Origin: an uncultured Pirellula sp.
GTDB lineage: Bacteria > Planctomycetota > Planctomycetia > Pirellulales > Pirellulaceae
Assembly (NCBI GenBank): GCA_903892365.1
Contig: CAITIF010000064.1
Location: forward strand, 1-8,155
Direction of reading: 5' to 3'
Length of the DNA stretch: 8,155 bases
Below are positions 1-7,095 of the stretch, piece after piece. The position numbers and the translations under genes were made by a program. The first letter of the stretch is position 1; the number at the start of each line of letters is the position of its first letter. The notes under the pieces are model-generated. The model ran no database searches and was not told the origin of the DNA. It saw nothing but the letters and a program-made list of their open reading frames with translations.

Positions 1-406
1 CTTCCCATTTTGGATCCTTTTGCTTGTACTGGTCTAGCGTTGTGCGCCGCCATAGTCCGCGTTCGTTCTTTTTGTCGCGCCAAAAGTTGTAGTAAAAATC
101 CCCTTGCTTGCTGACGAACGGAATTCTTGCATCTGAATCCAGAATGGCGAGCAAATCTTCTCGGAGCTCATTGAACCGAGGGTCAGCCTCCATCACCGCT
201 TGCGATTTGGCGTTACGAGCCTTCACCCAATCGATTGCTTTTTCGCCCGTCACGTCTTCGAGCCAAACATACGGATCATCAGATCCTGGAGCTTGGGACT
301 CGGTTGCAGTTGATTTTGGATCTTGAGCCATAAGCGTTGCGTGAAGACCGATTCCTAAAAGGGGAAGAAGGAGAAATGGATGAACGTTTTTCGTAAACCA
401 AGCCAT
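1..406 (-). CDS. Exported prolyl oligopeptidase-like serine peptidase (S9A), N-terminal part only
   Basis: This is the 5' part (135 codons) of a gene that leaves the window at base 1. It starts at ATG 406-404, with AAGGAA (bases 419-414) seven bases upstream as a good Shine-Dalgarno sequence. The N-terminus is a Sec signal peptide: a short charged stretch (MAWFTK), a hydrophobic core (HPFLLLPLLGIGLHATL) and a likely cleavage site at LMA|QDP. The mature start contains DDPYVWLEDVTGEKAIDWVK, which matches the opening of S9A prolyl oligopeptidases (DPYxWLEdv...AxxWVxaxN), and then the start of the propeller region with FYYNFWRDKKNERGLWRRT. S9A enzymes cleave oligopeptides after proline; the catalytic Ser-Asp-His domain is beyond the edge and cannot be checked. 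The enzyme would act in the periplasm or outside the cell. It is divergent from the FHA regulator at 527 and shares a 120-base promoter region with it. The family call is fairly secure; exact substrate specificity is unknown. Confidence 0.85.
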   Translation of the reverse strand, partial: MAWFTKNVHPFLLLPLLGIGLHATLMAQDPKSTATESQAPGSDDPYVWLEDVTGEKAIDWVKARNAKSQAVMEADPRFNELREDLLAILDSDARIPFVSKQGDFYYNFWRDKKNERGLWRRTTLDQYKQKDPKWE

Positions 407-526
407 AAAAGAGTTCCTTTGAAAGAATTTGATTCGCCGTCGGCAACAGCAAAAGAACGTTGTAGCAAAATGAGACGACCGCGCCTATAATCCGGAAGAA
501 GTTCCCACAAACACTTAAGAATTACT
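407..526. promoter_or_regulatory. Divergent intergenic region between S9A peptidase and FHA regulator
   Basis: These 120 bases separate two divergent start codons and must hold promoters for both genes. On the plus strand a perfect TATAAT lies at 486-491, 35 bases before the ATG at 527. Its possible -35 elements are poor: TAGCAA at 463-468 with 17-base spacing, or TTGTAG at 460-465 with 20-base spacing. I scanned both strands for the sigma54 GG-N10-GC pattern and found no convincing match, so the neighbouring sigma54 activator does not obviously control either gene from here. The minus-strand promoter could not be placed. Confidence 0.4.
486..491 (+). promoter_or_regulatory. Candidate sigma70-type -10 box for the FHA regulator operon
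   Basis: TATAAT matches the -10 consensus exactly and lies at a sensible distance (35 bases) from the ATG at 527. The -35 region is weak, so activity may need an activator or the match may be chance in an AT-rich stretch. No Shine-Dalgarno sequence precedes the ATG (the nearest purine run is TAAGAA). Confidence 0.35.
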
Positions 527-2377
527 ATGTCGACGTACTTGGTCATCACGCGAGGCCGCGAACTGGGGCTCCGTTATCCTTTAGACAAAAATATCGAAAA
601 TCAGCTAGGACGCGGACTTGAGTGTACGGTCCAGTTGAATGACCCCTTATCTTCCCGTGTGCATGCCAAGATCGTTTTTGAAGATTCGCATTGGCATCTC
701 CGCGATGCAGGTTCTAGAAATGGAACGTTGATTAATGGATCGAAAGTGGATGTCGCGACCTTAGCGCACGGCAACATCATCCGCATCGGAAATACGGATC
801 TAGAATTTATTGATGACACCCTGACGGACGATGTAACCGTCGAAAGAATCAATCTTTCGCATGACTTACGCGGCGACAAGATCGGCAGCGGGGCAGACGG
901 CTTAGCCTCTGGAATGTCCGCATTCCTTGCTTTGCGCAAGGCGGGGCGGTCAGAAGACCTGTCCGACCTTCATGAACTGTCGATCCGTTGCATCTCTCTT
1001 TCCTCGCCGGATCAAGTCAGCGATCTCGCAATCGAAGTGCTTCGCAACCGAACGAAAGCAACTCTCGTGGCATTCTTGTTGGCGGATCATGACGACAAGT
1101 TGATCATTCAAAGAAAGCATCCCAATACGCCTGACAGTCGGCTTACTCTAAGCGACAAGCTAACCGACATTGTCTGCAAACAAGCTAAGGCGGTTTGGGT
1201 GAAGAACGAATCGAAGGAAATTGGTGACGGACCCCTGCGCCATTATGCAGACGCGATTTGCGTTCCATTACTTCACGAAGGAAAAACCATCGGCGTTATT
1301 CACCTCTACCGCGAGAAAGAAGTCTTCGAGAAAAGCTCGTTCGATTTTACTATCGCTGCGGCGAGCTTCTTGGCCGTTTCGCTGGTCCGCGCTCGAAACG
1401 AATCATCGCTAAGAATCAATCATGAGCGACTGCAAGACAAGAACGCTGATTTTGATGAACTGCTTGGAGAATGCAAACCTATCTTGGACATGAAGGAGCG
1501 GATCGTTCGAGTTGCTAAGGCTTCGGGCAGTATTCTTATCCGAGGTGAAAGTGGTTCTGGTAAAGAATTGGTTGCACGCGCAATCCACCGCGCAAGTACT
1601 AGATCGGATCGTCCGATGCTCAGTGTGAACTGCGCCGCGATGCCGAGCGAACTCATGGAAAGCCAATTGTTCGGTCACGTGAAAGGGGCATTCACGGGCG
1701 CCGACAAAGACCATATCGGATGGTTCCAACAAGCCCACGGCGGCACGCTGTTTCTGGACGAGATCGGCGAAATGAACCTCGCTGGACAAGCGAAGCTGCT
1801 ACGAATCTTGGAAGGTCACCCTTTCCTTCCTGTTGGGGGGCGCAAGGAGATTCGGGTCGACGTTCGAGTGATCACGGCGACCAATCGTGACCTGAGCGAG
1901 TTTGTAGCAGACCAACGCTTTCGCGAAGATCTTTTTTATCGACTCTCCGTTTTTGAAATCAAAGTACCCCCGCTTCGTCAACGCGGCGCCGATATAGAAA
2001 TGCTCATCGACCATTTCCTGGTCCATTTTGGCAAACAGCATGGGCGAGTTGGCTTAAAACTGAGCAGTGCCGCTCGCAAGCGATTGCTCGAATACAGTTG
2101 GCCGGGAAATGTGCGTCAACTTCGAAATATCATCGATAGCGCTGTCGTGCTTGCAACAGGTGAATCGATCGAATCAAACGACGTTTCTCTGCATGAATCC
2201 AAGTCGGAACTTTATGACTCTTTGAACATTGAGCTTTGGGAAAAGCGGCTGATTGAAGAGGCCTTGCGACGCACCAAAGCCAACATCCCAGAAGCTACGG
2301 AGCTTCTGGGTATCTCGCGCGCAACCATGTACCGAAAACTGGAAACCTACGGAATCAATAAGGACGAGTATCTGTGA
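527..2377 (+). CDS. FHA-GAF-AAA+-Fis sigma54-dependent transcriptional activator
   Basis: This 616-residue protein is a bacterial enhancer-binding protein. Residues about 1-95 form an FHA phosphothreonine-binding domain with its hallmarks GR (28-29), SxxH (43-46) and NG (65-66). Residues about 148-290 look like a GAF sensor domain. Residues about 310-540 are the sigma54-interacting AAA+ ATPase, with Walker A GESGSGKE (340-347), GAFTGA (387-392, which contacts sigma54), Walker B GGTLFLDE (405-412), arginine-finger region RFREDLFYR (464-472) and WPGN (525-528). A Fis-type helix-turn-helix ends the protein (about 587-610, LLGISRATMYRKL). All catalytic motifs are intact, so it should open sigma54 promoters by ATP hydrolysis. 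There is no receiver domain; the FHA domain suggests input from Ser/Thr kinases, either by binding a phosphorylated partner or by autoregulation. Its stop overlaps the start of the S9D peptidase by four bases, which implies translational coupling. Its target promoters are not known. Confidence 0.95.
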   Translation: MSTYLVITRGRELGLRYPLDKNIENQLGRGLECTVQLNDPLSSRVHAKIVFEDSHWHLRDAGSRNGTLINGSKVDVATLAHGNIIRIGNTDLEFIDDTLTDDVTVERINLSHDLRGDKIGSGADGLASGMSAFLALRKAGRSEDLSDLHELSIRCISLSSPDQVSDLAIEVLRNRTKATLVAFLLADHDDKLIIQRKHPNTPDSRLTLSDKLTDIVCKQAKAVWVKNESKEIGDGPLRHYADAICVPLLHEGKTIGVIHLYREKEVFEKSSFDFTIAAASFLAVSLVRARNESSLRINHERLQDKNADFDELLGECKPILDMKERIVRVAKASGSILIRGESGSGKELVARAIHRASTRSDRPMLSVNCAAMPSELMESQLFGHVKGAFTGADKDHIGWFQQAHGGTLFLDEIGEMNLAGQAKLLRILEGHPFLPVGGRKEIRVDVRVITATNRDLSEFVADQRFREDLFYRLSVFEIKVPPLRQRGADIEMLIDHFLVHFGKQHGRVGLKLSSAARKRLLEYSWPGNVRQLRNIIDSAVVLATGESIESNDVSLHESKSELYDSLNIELWEKRLIEEALRRTKANIPEATELLGISRATMYRKLETYGINKDEYL

Positions 2378-4839
2378 AGTATAGACCCAAGAATTTTCTC
2401 ACCTGTTTCGTTTTTACCCTCGCGACAACGACGATAGCTAATCTTATGAGCCCCGATATCGCATCCGGACAAAGTGAAGCAGCAGGCGTTCCCGCCAAAA
2501 ATGAGTCCACGTATTTGACTCCTCCCAAGGAAATTGTCGACATCATCGATATCACCCCAGAGCCTTCGGTTTCAACCAGCCCCGATTCCAACTGGATGCT
2601 GTATCTGGATCGAGACTCCATGCCAGACGTTGCAGACCTGGCTCGGCGTCGCCTGGCATTAGCAGGCATGCGAATCGATCCTGCGACTAACGGTTCCTTC
2701 CAAACTGATTTCAATCGAGGAATCTCTATTCGCTCTCGCAACAAAGACGAATTGATTCGAATCCCCACTGCCTCACCAACGCGCATCGACCGGGTGAGTT
2801 GGTCGCATGATTCAAAATCGTTCGTGTTTACCCAATTAACCGATCAAGCTACAGAACTTTGGTGGGTCGAAGTCGCCAACCCGACCAAGCCCGTTCGTTT
2901 GACGGATCGACTTTCGACAGTCCTGCAATCGCTCGACTGGATGCCCGATGGACGCCGAGTGCTTTGCTCGCTCGTACCCAGCGACCGAGGTCCCGAACCC
3001 AAAGCACCCATCGCTCCCACTGGCCCAAATATTCAGGAATCGTACGGCAACACATCGCCAACACGCACGTACCAAGATCTTCTCCAAAGCTCCCATGACG
3101 AAGCGCTGTTCGAGTATTACGGAACTACCCAATTGGTCTTGCTTGAAGCTGGAAAGGCTCCGCTGTCGCTTGGCCAACCCGCCATGGTCACGGGTGCAAC
3201 CAGTTCGCCAGACGGCCAGCATATCTTGGTGACCAAAATCGTTCGCCCCTATTCCTACCTATTGACTTCAAGCTCCTTTCCAAAGCAGATCGATGTGATC
3301 GGGCTGGATGGAAAACAAAAGTATCACGTGGCCGATGTACCCTTGGAAGAAAACATTCCTATCGAAGGTGTTCGAATCGGTCGACGAGCGATTCAGTGGC
3401 GGGCCAGTCATCCAGCCACCTTGATCTGGACGGAAGCGCTCGACGAAGGTGACCCTCGTAAAAAAGTTCCACATCGCGATCAACTGAAGACTCTGTCTGC
3501 CCCATTCTCGAGCGACCCCACCAATCTCGTCCAACTAGAACACCGGTACGCCGGGGTTGGATTCTTCGCCAATCCCAACTTGCTCATGACGACCGAGAAC
3601 GATCGCGATCGACGTTGGGTTAGGACCTTGCTTCACGACACATCGGCCCCCACCGTTCCACCGAAAGTACTAGTGGATCGAAGTGCGCGTGATCGATATG
3701 GCGATCCAGGGCGCATGCTCACCAAGCCGGACGCAACCGGCTTCCCTATCGCTCAGCAATCGGATTCTTGGGTTTGGCTCGCTGGTCAAGGAGCGACGCC
3801 AGAAGGAAGCCTACCTTTCTTAGACCGAAAGAACCTGGATTCGCTGGAGACAGAGCGACTATGGCGATGCCAGAGCGGTGTACTTGAGAGTGTGGTTTCG
3901 GTGTTGCCCAATGCCTCCGGTGCCAAGCCTGATTTCATAACGCGTCGCGAATCTCCCGCGGAACCACCGAACTACTTCCTTCGCAATCTGGCTAGCAACA
4001 CTGAATTCCGATTAACGCAATTCAAGGACCCCACCCCACAACTGCGATCCATTCGAAAGCAGATCGTCAAATACCAGCGCTCTGACGGCGTGCCCTTGTC
4101 GGCGACCCTTTATCTGCCAGCCAATTATGTCGAAGGAACTAAACTGCCTTTGATCGTATGGGCCTACCCGCTCGAATTCAGCGACGCAAGCACTGCCGGC
4201 CAAGTCTCCGCAAACCCCTCGGAATTCACTCGGATTGGCGGAATCAGCCACCTTACCCTGTTGACTCAGGGGTACGCGATCATGGACAACGCAACCATGC
4301 CGGTCATCGGCGATCCAGAAACCATGAACGATACCTTCATCGAGCAGATTGTCGGCGCAGCACAGGCAGCGATCGACCATGCCGTTTCTCTTGGAGTGGC
4401 AGATGGAACACGTGTCGGGGTAGGCGGACACAGTTACGGAGCCTTCATGACCGCGAACCTATTAGCCCATAGCCAATTGTTCCGCGCTGGGGTCGCTCGC
4501 AGCGGAGCCTACAATCGAACCCTTACCCCGTTCGGATTTCAATCCGAACGACGGCCTATCTGGGAAGCCAAGGAGATCTACGCAAACATCTCCCCATTCA
4601 TGCACGCGGATAAGATCAAAACCCCATTGCTGTTTGTCCACGGTGAAAACGATGACAACCCAGGCACCTTCCCGATCCAATCGCAACGCATGTTCCAAGC
4701 GGTCAAAGGAAACGGTGGCACAACGCGTTTGGTCATGCTTCCCTCGGAAAGCCACGGCTATCGCGCGAAGCAATCGGTGCTGCATACTCAAGCAGAGATG
4801 GTCAACTGGTTCAATCGCTATGTGCGCGACGCCAATTAA
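2374..4839 (+). CDS. Secreted S9D-type serine peptidase, plant glutamyl endopeptidase-like
   Basis: This 821-residue protein starts at a GTG (2374-2376) inside the stop codon of the upstream regulator (GTGA overlap). It has a Sec signal peptide (MKYRPKNFLTCFVFTLATTT..., likely cleaved at IASG|QS near residue 32), so it works outside the cytoplasm. A beta-propeller-like region (about 60-550) precedes an alpha/beta-hydrolase domain (about 565-821). The triad is readable: Ser687 in GGHSYGAF, Asp760 in HGENDDNPGT and His794 in SESHGY. The sequence RSGAYNRTLTPFGFQ (709-723), the DNPGT loop and the N-terminal PPKEIVDI and ADLARRRLALAGMRID stretches match what I recall of plant chloroplast glutamyl endopeptidase (family S9D), rather than DPP-IV or acylaminoacyl peptidase. 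Family knowledge suggests cleavage after Glu, but specificity here is inferred. Length is close to the plant mature enzyme, without its C-terminal extension. It is co-transcribed with the FHA activator and converges with the gene at 4900. Confidence 0.92.
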   Translation: MKYRPKNFLTCFVFTLATTTIANLMSPDIASGQSEAAGVPAKNESTYLTPPKEIVDIIDITPEPSVSTSPDSNWMLYLDRDSMPDVADLARRRLALAGMRIDPATNGSFQTDFNRGISIRSRNKDELIRIPTASPTRIDRVSWSHDSKSFVFTQLTDQATELWWVEVANPTKPVRLTDRLSTVLQSLDWMPDGRRVLCSLVPSDRGPEPKAPIAPTGPNIQESYGNTSPTRTYQDLLQSSHDEALFEYYGTTQLVLLEAGKAPLSLGQPAMVTGATSSPDGQHILVTKIVRPYSYLLTSSSFPKQIDVIGLDGKQKYHVADVPLEENIPIEGVRIGRRAIQWRASHPATLIWTEALDEGDPRKKVPHRDQLKTLSAPFSSDPTNLVQLEHRYAGVGFFANPNLLMTTENDRDRRWVRTLLHDTSAPTVPPKVLVDRSARDRYGDPGRMLTKPDATGFPIAQQSDSWVWLAGQGATPEGSLPFLDRKNLDSLETERLWRCQSGVLESVVSVLPNASGAKPDFITRRESPAEPPNYFLRNLASNTEFRLTQFKDPTPQLRSIRKQIVKYQRSDGVPLSATLYLPANYVEGTKLPLIVWAYPLEFSDASTAGQVSANPSEFTRIGGISHLTLLTQGYAIMDNATMPVIGDPETMNDTFIEQIVGAAQAAIDHAVSLGVADGTRVGVGGHSYGAFMTANLLAHSQLFRAGVARSGAYNRTLTPFGFQSERRPIWEAKEIYANISPFMHADKIKTPLLFVHGENDDNPGTFPIQSQRMFQAVKGNGGTTRLVMLPSESHGYRAKQSVLHTQAEMVNWFNRYVRDAN

Positions 4840-4864
4840 CAGCAATCGAAATCAACACGTGGCC

Positions 4865-4884
4865 AAGTTCTGAAAAGTTCTGAA
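4865..4884. repeat. Perfect tandem duplication of AAGTTCTGAA
   Basis: Two exact 10-base copies (4865-4874 and 4875-4884) lie side by side in the 60-base gap between two convergent genes. They sit in the loop and inner arm of a weak hairpin: GCC plus AGTT (4862-4864 and 4866-4869) can pair with AACTGGC (4887-4893) with one bulged A. Neither strand has a T-tract after the stem, so a bidirectional intrinsic terminator is possible but not supported. It may equally be a small slippage duplication. Confidence 0.6.
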
Positions 4885-4899
4885 TCAACTGGCGTTTCA

Positions 4900-6069
4900 T
4901 CAACGGTCCGGAAATACGACTTCAACTCGTTTTCCGGACTTCTTGAATTCGATGGACGCCTTCTTCGCGACAAGGCTTAGCAGTTCATCCATCGTGATAT
5001 CTTTTACGTCCAGGTCGATTTGCTTGTTGGCGTACTCGGCCGGAAGCGGCAATGGATAAAATTCCAACTGGAATTGATTCGACATCCAATCTATTAGCCT
5101 AGGCAAGTCGGCCTTGATGGTTCCCGAAAACACCTTCGTGCTATTCTTGGTTGGCTTAGGGCGCGGCGGAGTCAGCAATTTCGCAAAGTCATAATGAGCC
5201 ATAGCCGTCGCAGTTATTCGAGAACCAAGTGGCTTCGTATTTCGAACTCCTTTGGAATCTGGCCATCGCAGCTTCCATGCCTTTCGATCATCTTCTTTCG
5301 TGCGATCAATCATTTTCTGGTCGTAGAGCCATTCAACCATTACGTCTTGCCCCAAGGATGCTTCCCATTCCGACAAAGGTTCGATGACAAGTCCCTGCTC
5401 GTTTTCTACCAAGCACAAATCGAATCCACCCAGTAGACAAACACTGACACTTGCGACGGTTGCCTCCTGAAAATCGAACGCCGGCCAAAGGTCATGCTCG
5501 ATTATTGGGACTTGGGAAATAGATGGTAGATGGACACTTCGAAACTGCTCGAGAAGGTCCGATGCTTGAGCACCTTTGGCCCAGGGCTTTAGTTTTGATT
5601 TCGCGATAGCCAATGCATTCGATTTCTTGGATGCGATCAGCTTCCAGTAGACGGTTGCGAGAATGTCCCGCTTGGATTTTGGAACGACAGCGATGACTCC
5701 ATCCAATGGAAGAATGGTTGCATCCACTTGGTCGCACGCTGCAGCCAGCGACTGCTCGATCGTTGCCATGGGTTGCGATTCATCCGTTGACTTGATCGTT
5801 ACGAGCGTGTCCCTTGCAACTCGTCGATCACACCAAATATTAAGTCCGTTTTCTTTGGCTGTCCGTTCTAGCAACCATTCCAAGCTTGCATTCTCAAAAC
5901 GGGACTCGTTCGGTGATAACAGTACCTGCGTTGTTGCAATCGCGCCGGGACTTAAGTATGGGTGAACGATGGCTTGAGCATGAAGTGCTTGAACATGAAG
6001 GAAAGATGGCAAGAGGAAAACGAAGAGTACTGCTGAAACGCAACGGCCTAAGAAGTAACGTGGAATCAC
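4900..6069 (-). CDS. Secreted protein of unknown function with three STN/secretin-N-like modules
   Basis: I do not recognise a named family. The longest reading begins at ATG 6171 (423 residues), but I prefer GTG 6069-6067 (residue 35 of that reading, 389 residues). From there the protein opens with a textbook signal peptide: MIPRYFLGR, then hydrophobic CVSAVLFVFLLPSFL, then cleavage at LHAQA|IVHP. The longer start would add 34 residues ahead of the signal and leave only 30 bases to the divergent gene. In 423-residue numbering, three segments share a pattern: 94-165, about 202-266 and 353-421. Each has a helix of the ASLEWLLERT type, a beta strand, then a second helix followed by strands ending in VIAVVP, LVIEP or VEVVFP. 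This resembles the STN/N0 and short N domains of secretins and TonB receptors. No beta-barrel secretin domain follows. It would be periplasmic or surface-exposed, and a binding or scaffold role is only a guess. Confidence 0.8.
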   Translation of the reverse strand: MIPRYFLGRCVSAVLFVFLLPSFLHVQALHAQAIVHPYLSPGAIATTQVLLSPNESRFENASLEWLLERTAKENGLNIWCDRRVARDTLVTIKSTDESQPMATIEQSLAAACDQVDATILPLDGVIAVVPKSKRDILATVYWKLIASKKSNALAIAKSKLKPWAKGAQASDLLEQFRSVHLPSISQVPIIEHDLWPAFDFQEATVASVSVCLLGGFDLCLVENEQGLVIEPLSEWEASLGQDVMVEWLYDQKMIDRTKEDDRKAWKLRWPDSKGVRNTKPLGSRITATAMAHYDFAKLLTPPRPKPTKNSTKVFSGTIKADLPRLIDWMSNQFQLEFYPLPLPAEYANKQIDLDVKDITMDELLSLVAKKASIEFKKSGKRVEVVFPDR

Positions 6070-6102
6070 GATGGTGGTCGCTGTCAAGGAAGTTTTGTAT
6101 GC

Positions 6103-6112
6103 ATTCGCGAAT
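6103..6112. promoter_or_regulatory. Perfect palindrome ATTCGCGAAT, candidate operator
   Basis: This 10-base perfect palindrome lies between two divergent genes if the minus-strand gene starts at GTG 6069, 34 bases upstream of that start and 89 bases before the GTG at 6202. It could bind a dimeric regulator serving both genes. The arms do not extend further, and a 10-base palindrome can occur by chance, so this is a weak candidate. Confidence 0.2.
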
Positions 6113-6201
6113 ATGGTTTGGTAACCTATCCGGAGATTGCGGAACGAGAGGCGAGCAACTAGAGTGGTCATACGAGCATTACGCGAGGCGGTATTGAGTC
6201 A

Positions 6202-6930
6202 GTGTCCGACGAGTCATTTTCACTTAAGCATCTTACCTTATCCCAATATCAGATTCGTCCTTCCAACATGGCCAAGCTAGTTCAATTTTTTGAAAATTAC
6301 TGCGAGCAAGTAGAATTGTCACTCGGGACAACATCTCTGCTGTCGGATCCTGCCATTTGGATTGAAGCTGTTCGGTCGACTTACGCTCCGAACACATTGA
6401 CGCGGCTGCTCGCCTCGAAACACTCCGATGTGCGTCGTGCGGCGGCTTGGGCCTTAAGTCACTTGGGTGATGAAACTCACTACCAGGCCCTCGGGTCATT
6501 GCTTCGCGATTCCGTCAGGACCGTGCGAACTATTGCCGATGATGCTCGACGAGCGATCGCTCAAAGAACCCAAAGCCCTTGGCATCGCAAGACGGCGTCA
6601 CATGTCGAACAGCTTTTGGCGGACGGCTGCTTTTCCTCCGCGACAGAACTCGCCAGCCATTTGGTGGAAGAAGCGGACAATCGCGCGGATGTGTATATGT
6701 TGCGAGCCTGGGTCCGGTTTAGCGATGGTGCCATCGAATCCGCAGTCGACGATTGCAAGAAGACTTTATCTCTGGACCCATTCTGTTACCAAGCCTGTGT
6801 TGCTCTGGGACAATGCATGTGGCACTTAGGACGCGATCTCGTGGCTCGTGAATGCTACTGCGAAGCCGCCCGAATCTATCCCGATTGGGAACCGGCGCGG
6901 GCTGCCCTGCAGATGATGACGAACGAATAG
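6202..6930 (+). CDS. Small HEAT-repeat plus TPR protein of unknown function
   Basis: This 242-residue protein has no signal peptide or membrane segment and should be cytoplasmic. Residues about 62-122 look like two HEAT-type helical hairpins (LTRLLASKHSDVRRAAAWAL, then a degenerate copy around ALGSLLRDSVRTVRTIADDA). Residues about 131-235 look like three TPR units, the clearest being ADVYMLRAWVRFSDGAIESA (162-181) and QACVALGQCMWHLGRDLVAR (197-216) followed by IYPDWEPARAAL. Both repeat types bind proteins, so it is probably an adaptor; no catalytic motif is visible. The start is GTG 6202; Met23 (ATG 6268) is an alternative. A GAGG at 6185-6188 lies rather far upstream to act as a Shine-Dalgarno sequence. 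It is divergent from the secreted STN-like protein and is followed by a 165-base gap before the lyase-family gene. The function is not inferable from context. Confidence 0.8.
   Translation: MSDESFSLKHLTLSQYQIRPSNMAKLVQFFENYCEQVELSLGTTSLLSDPAIWIEAVRSTYAPNTLTRLLASKHSDVRRAAAWALSHLGDETHYQALGSLLRDSVRTVRTIADDARRAIAQRTQSPWHRKTASHVEQLLADGCFSSATELASHLVEEADNRADVYMLRAWVRFSDGAIESAVDDCKKTLSLDPFCYQACVALGQCMWHLGRDLVARECYCEAARIYPDWEPARAALQMMTNE
6820..6834 (+). promoter_or_regulatory. Sigma54-like -24/-12 sequence inside the HEAT/TPR gene
   Basis: TGGCAC-N5-ACGC has a perfect -24 element and the invariant GG-N10-GC spacing, but the -12 element is imperfect (ACGC instead of TTGC). It points towards the lyase-family gene, whose ATG is about 260 bases downstream. 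It lies in coding sequence, where the same bases encode MWHLGRD. By base counting, such a match is expected about once in several windows of this size, so it may be chance. Confidence 0.15.
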
Positions 6931-6971
6931 AACGCCTTCCCACTTGATTTTTTCCGGCGATTCGCTGCAGG

Positions 6972-7000
6972 TTGACCGTAGGCTTATTCCGGTCTAGCAC
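6972..7000 (+). promoter_or_regulatory. Candidate promoter of the lyase-family gene
   Basis: TTGACC (6972-6977) is a five-of-six match to the -35 consensus and lies 17 bases before TAGCAC (6995-7000), a poor -10 element. Transcription from here would give a leader of roughly 90 bases containing the inverted repeat at 7016-7056. The weak -10 makes this tentative. Confidence 0.25.
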
Positions 7001-7015
7001 AAAAAATCCGAAAAT

Positions 7016-7056
7016 CCCTCCCGAAAGTACTGGGCAAAATCTCCAAATTGGGAGGG
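7016..7056 (+). promoter_or_regulatory. Leader hairpin that can mask a strong Shine-Dalgarno sequence
   Basis: CCCTCCC (7016-7022) pairs perfectly with GGGAGGG (7050-7056). The stem extends inward by one G-U and one A-U pair to nine base pairs around a loop of about 23 bases. The right arm holds GGAGG, the ideal Shine-Dalgarno core. A competing shorter stem, CTCC (7041-7044) with GGAG (7051-7054), would use the same arm. The GTG at 7066 is in frame with the lyase gene and nine bases after the GGGAGGG, so the structure could control initiation there. It has no T-tract and is not a standard terminator. Confidence 0.35.
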
Positions 7057-7095
7057 TTATTGCCAGTGCCCGTCCGCGTATGTTATTGTCTTAGC

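Noticed and set aside
108..326. Plus-strand open frame of 72 codons near the left edge
   Set aside because: It is antisense to the S9A peptidase, whose signal peptide and family motif are clear on the minus strand.
2374..2410. Lipoprotein signal (FLTC) at the start of the S9D peptidase
   Set aside because: The residue before Cys is Thr, which does not fit the usual lipobox, and the hydrophobic core lies after the Cys rather than before it; a standard Sec signal fits better.
2355..2786. Minus-strand open frame of 143 codons overlapping the regulator-peptidase junction
   Set aside because: It lies antisense to two genes with clear domains, has no recognisable domain itself, and its Arg/Ser-rich composition is typical of an antisense shadow.
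4900..6171. Secretin or TonB-dependent receptor gene
   Set aside because: Although the modules look STN-like, the protein is too short and has no secretin or beta-barrel region.
6970..6983. GG-N10-GC at 6970-6983 as a sigma54 promoter for the lyase gene
   Set aside because: Only the four invariant bases match; the rest of the -24 (AGGTTG) and -12 (AGGC) elements are off consensus, and the spot overlaps a better -35 match.
7048..7095. TTG 7048 as the start of the lyase gene
   Set aside because: TTG 7048 overlaps the GGGAGGG itself and has no Shine-Dalgarno upstream; the added 16 residues are unlike the family N-terminus. ATG 7096, or possibly GTG 7066, fits better.
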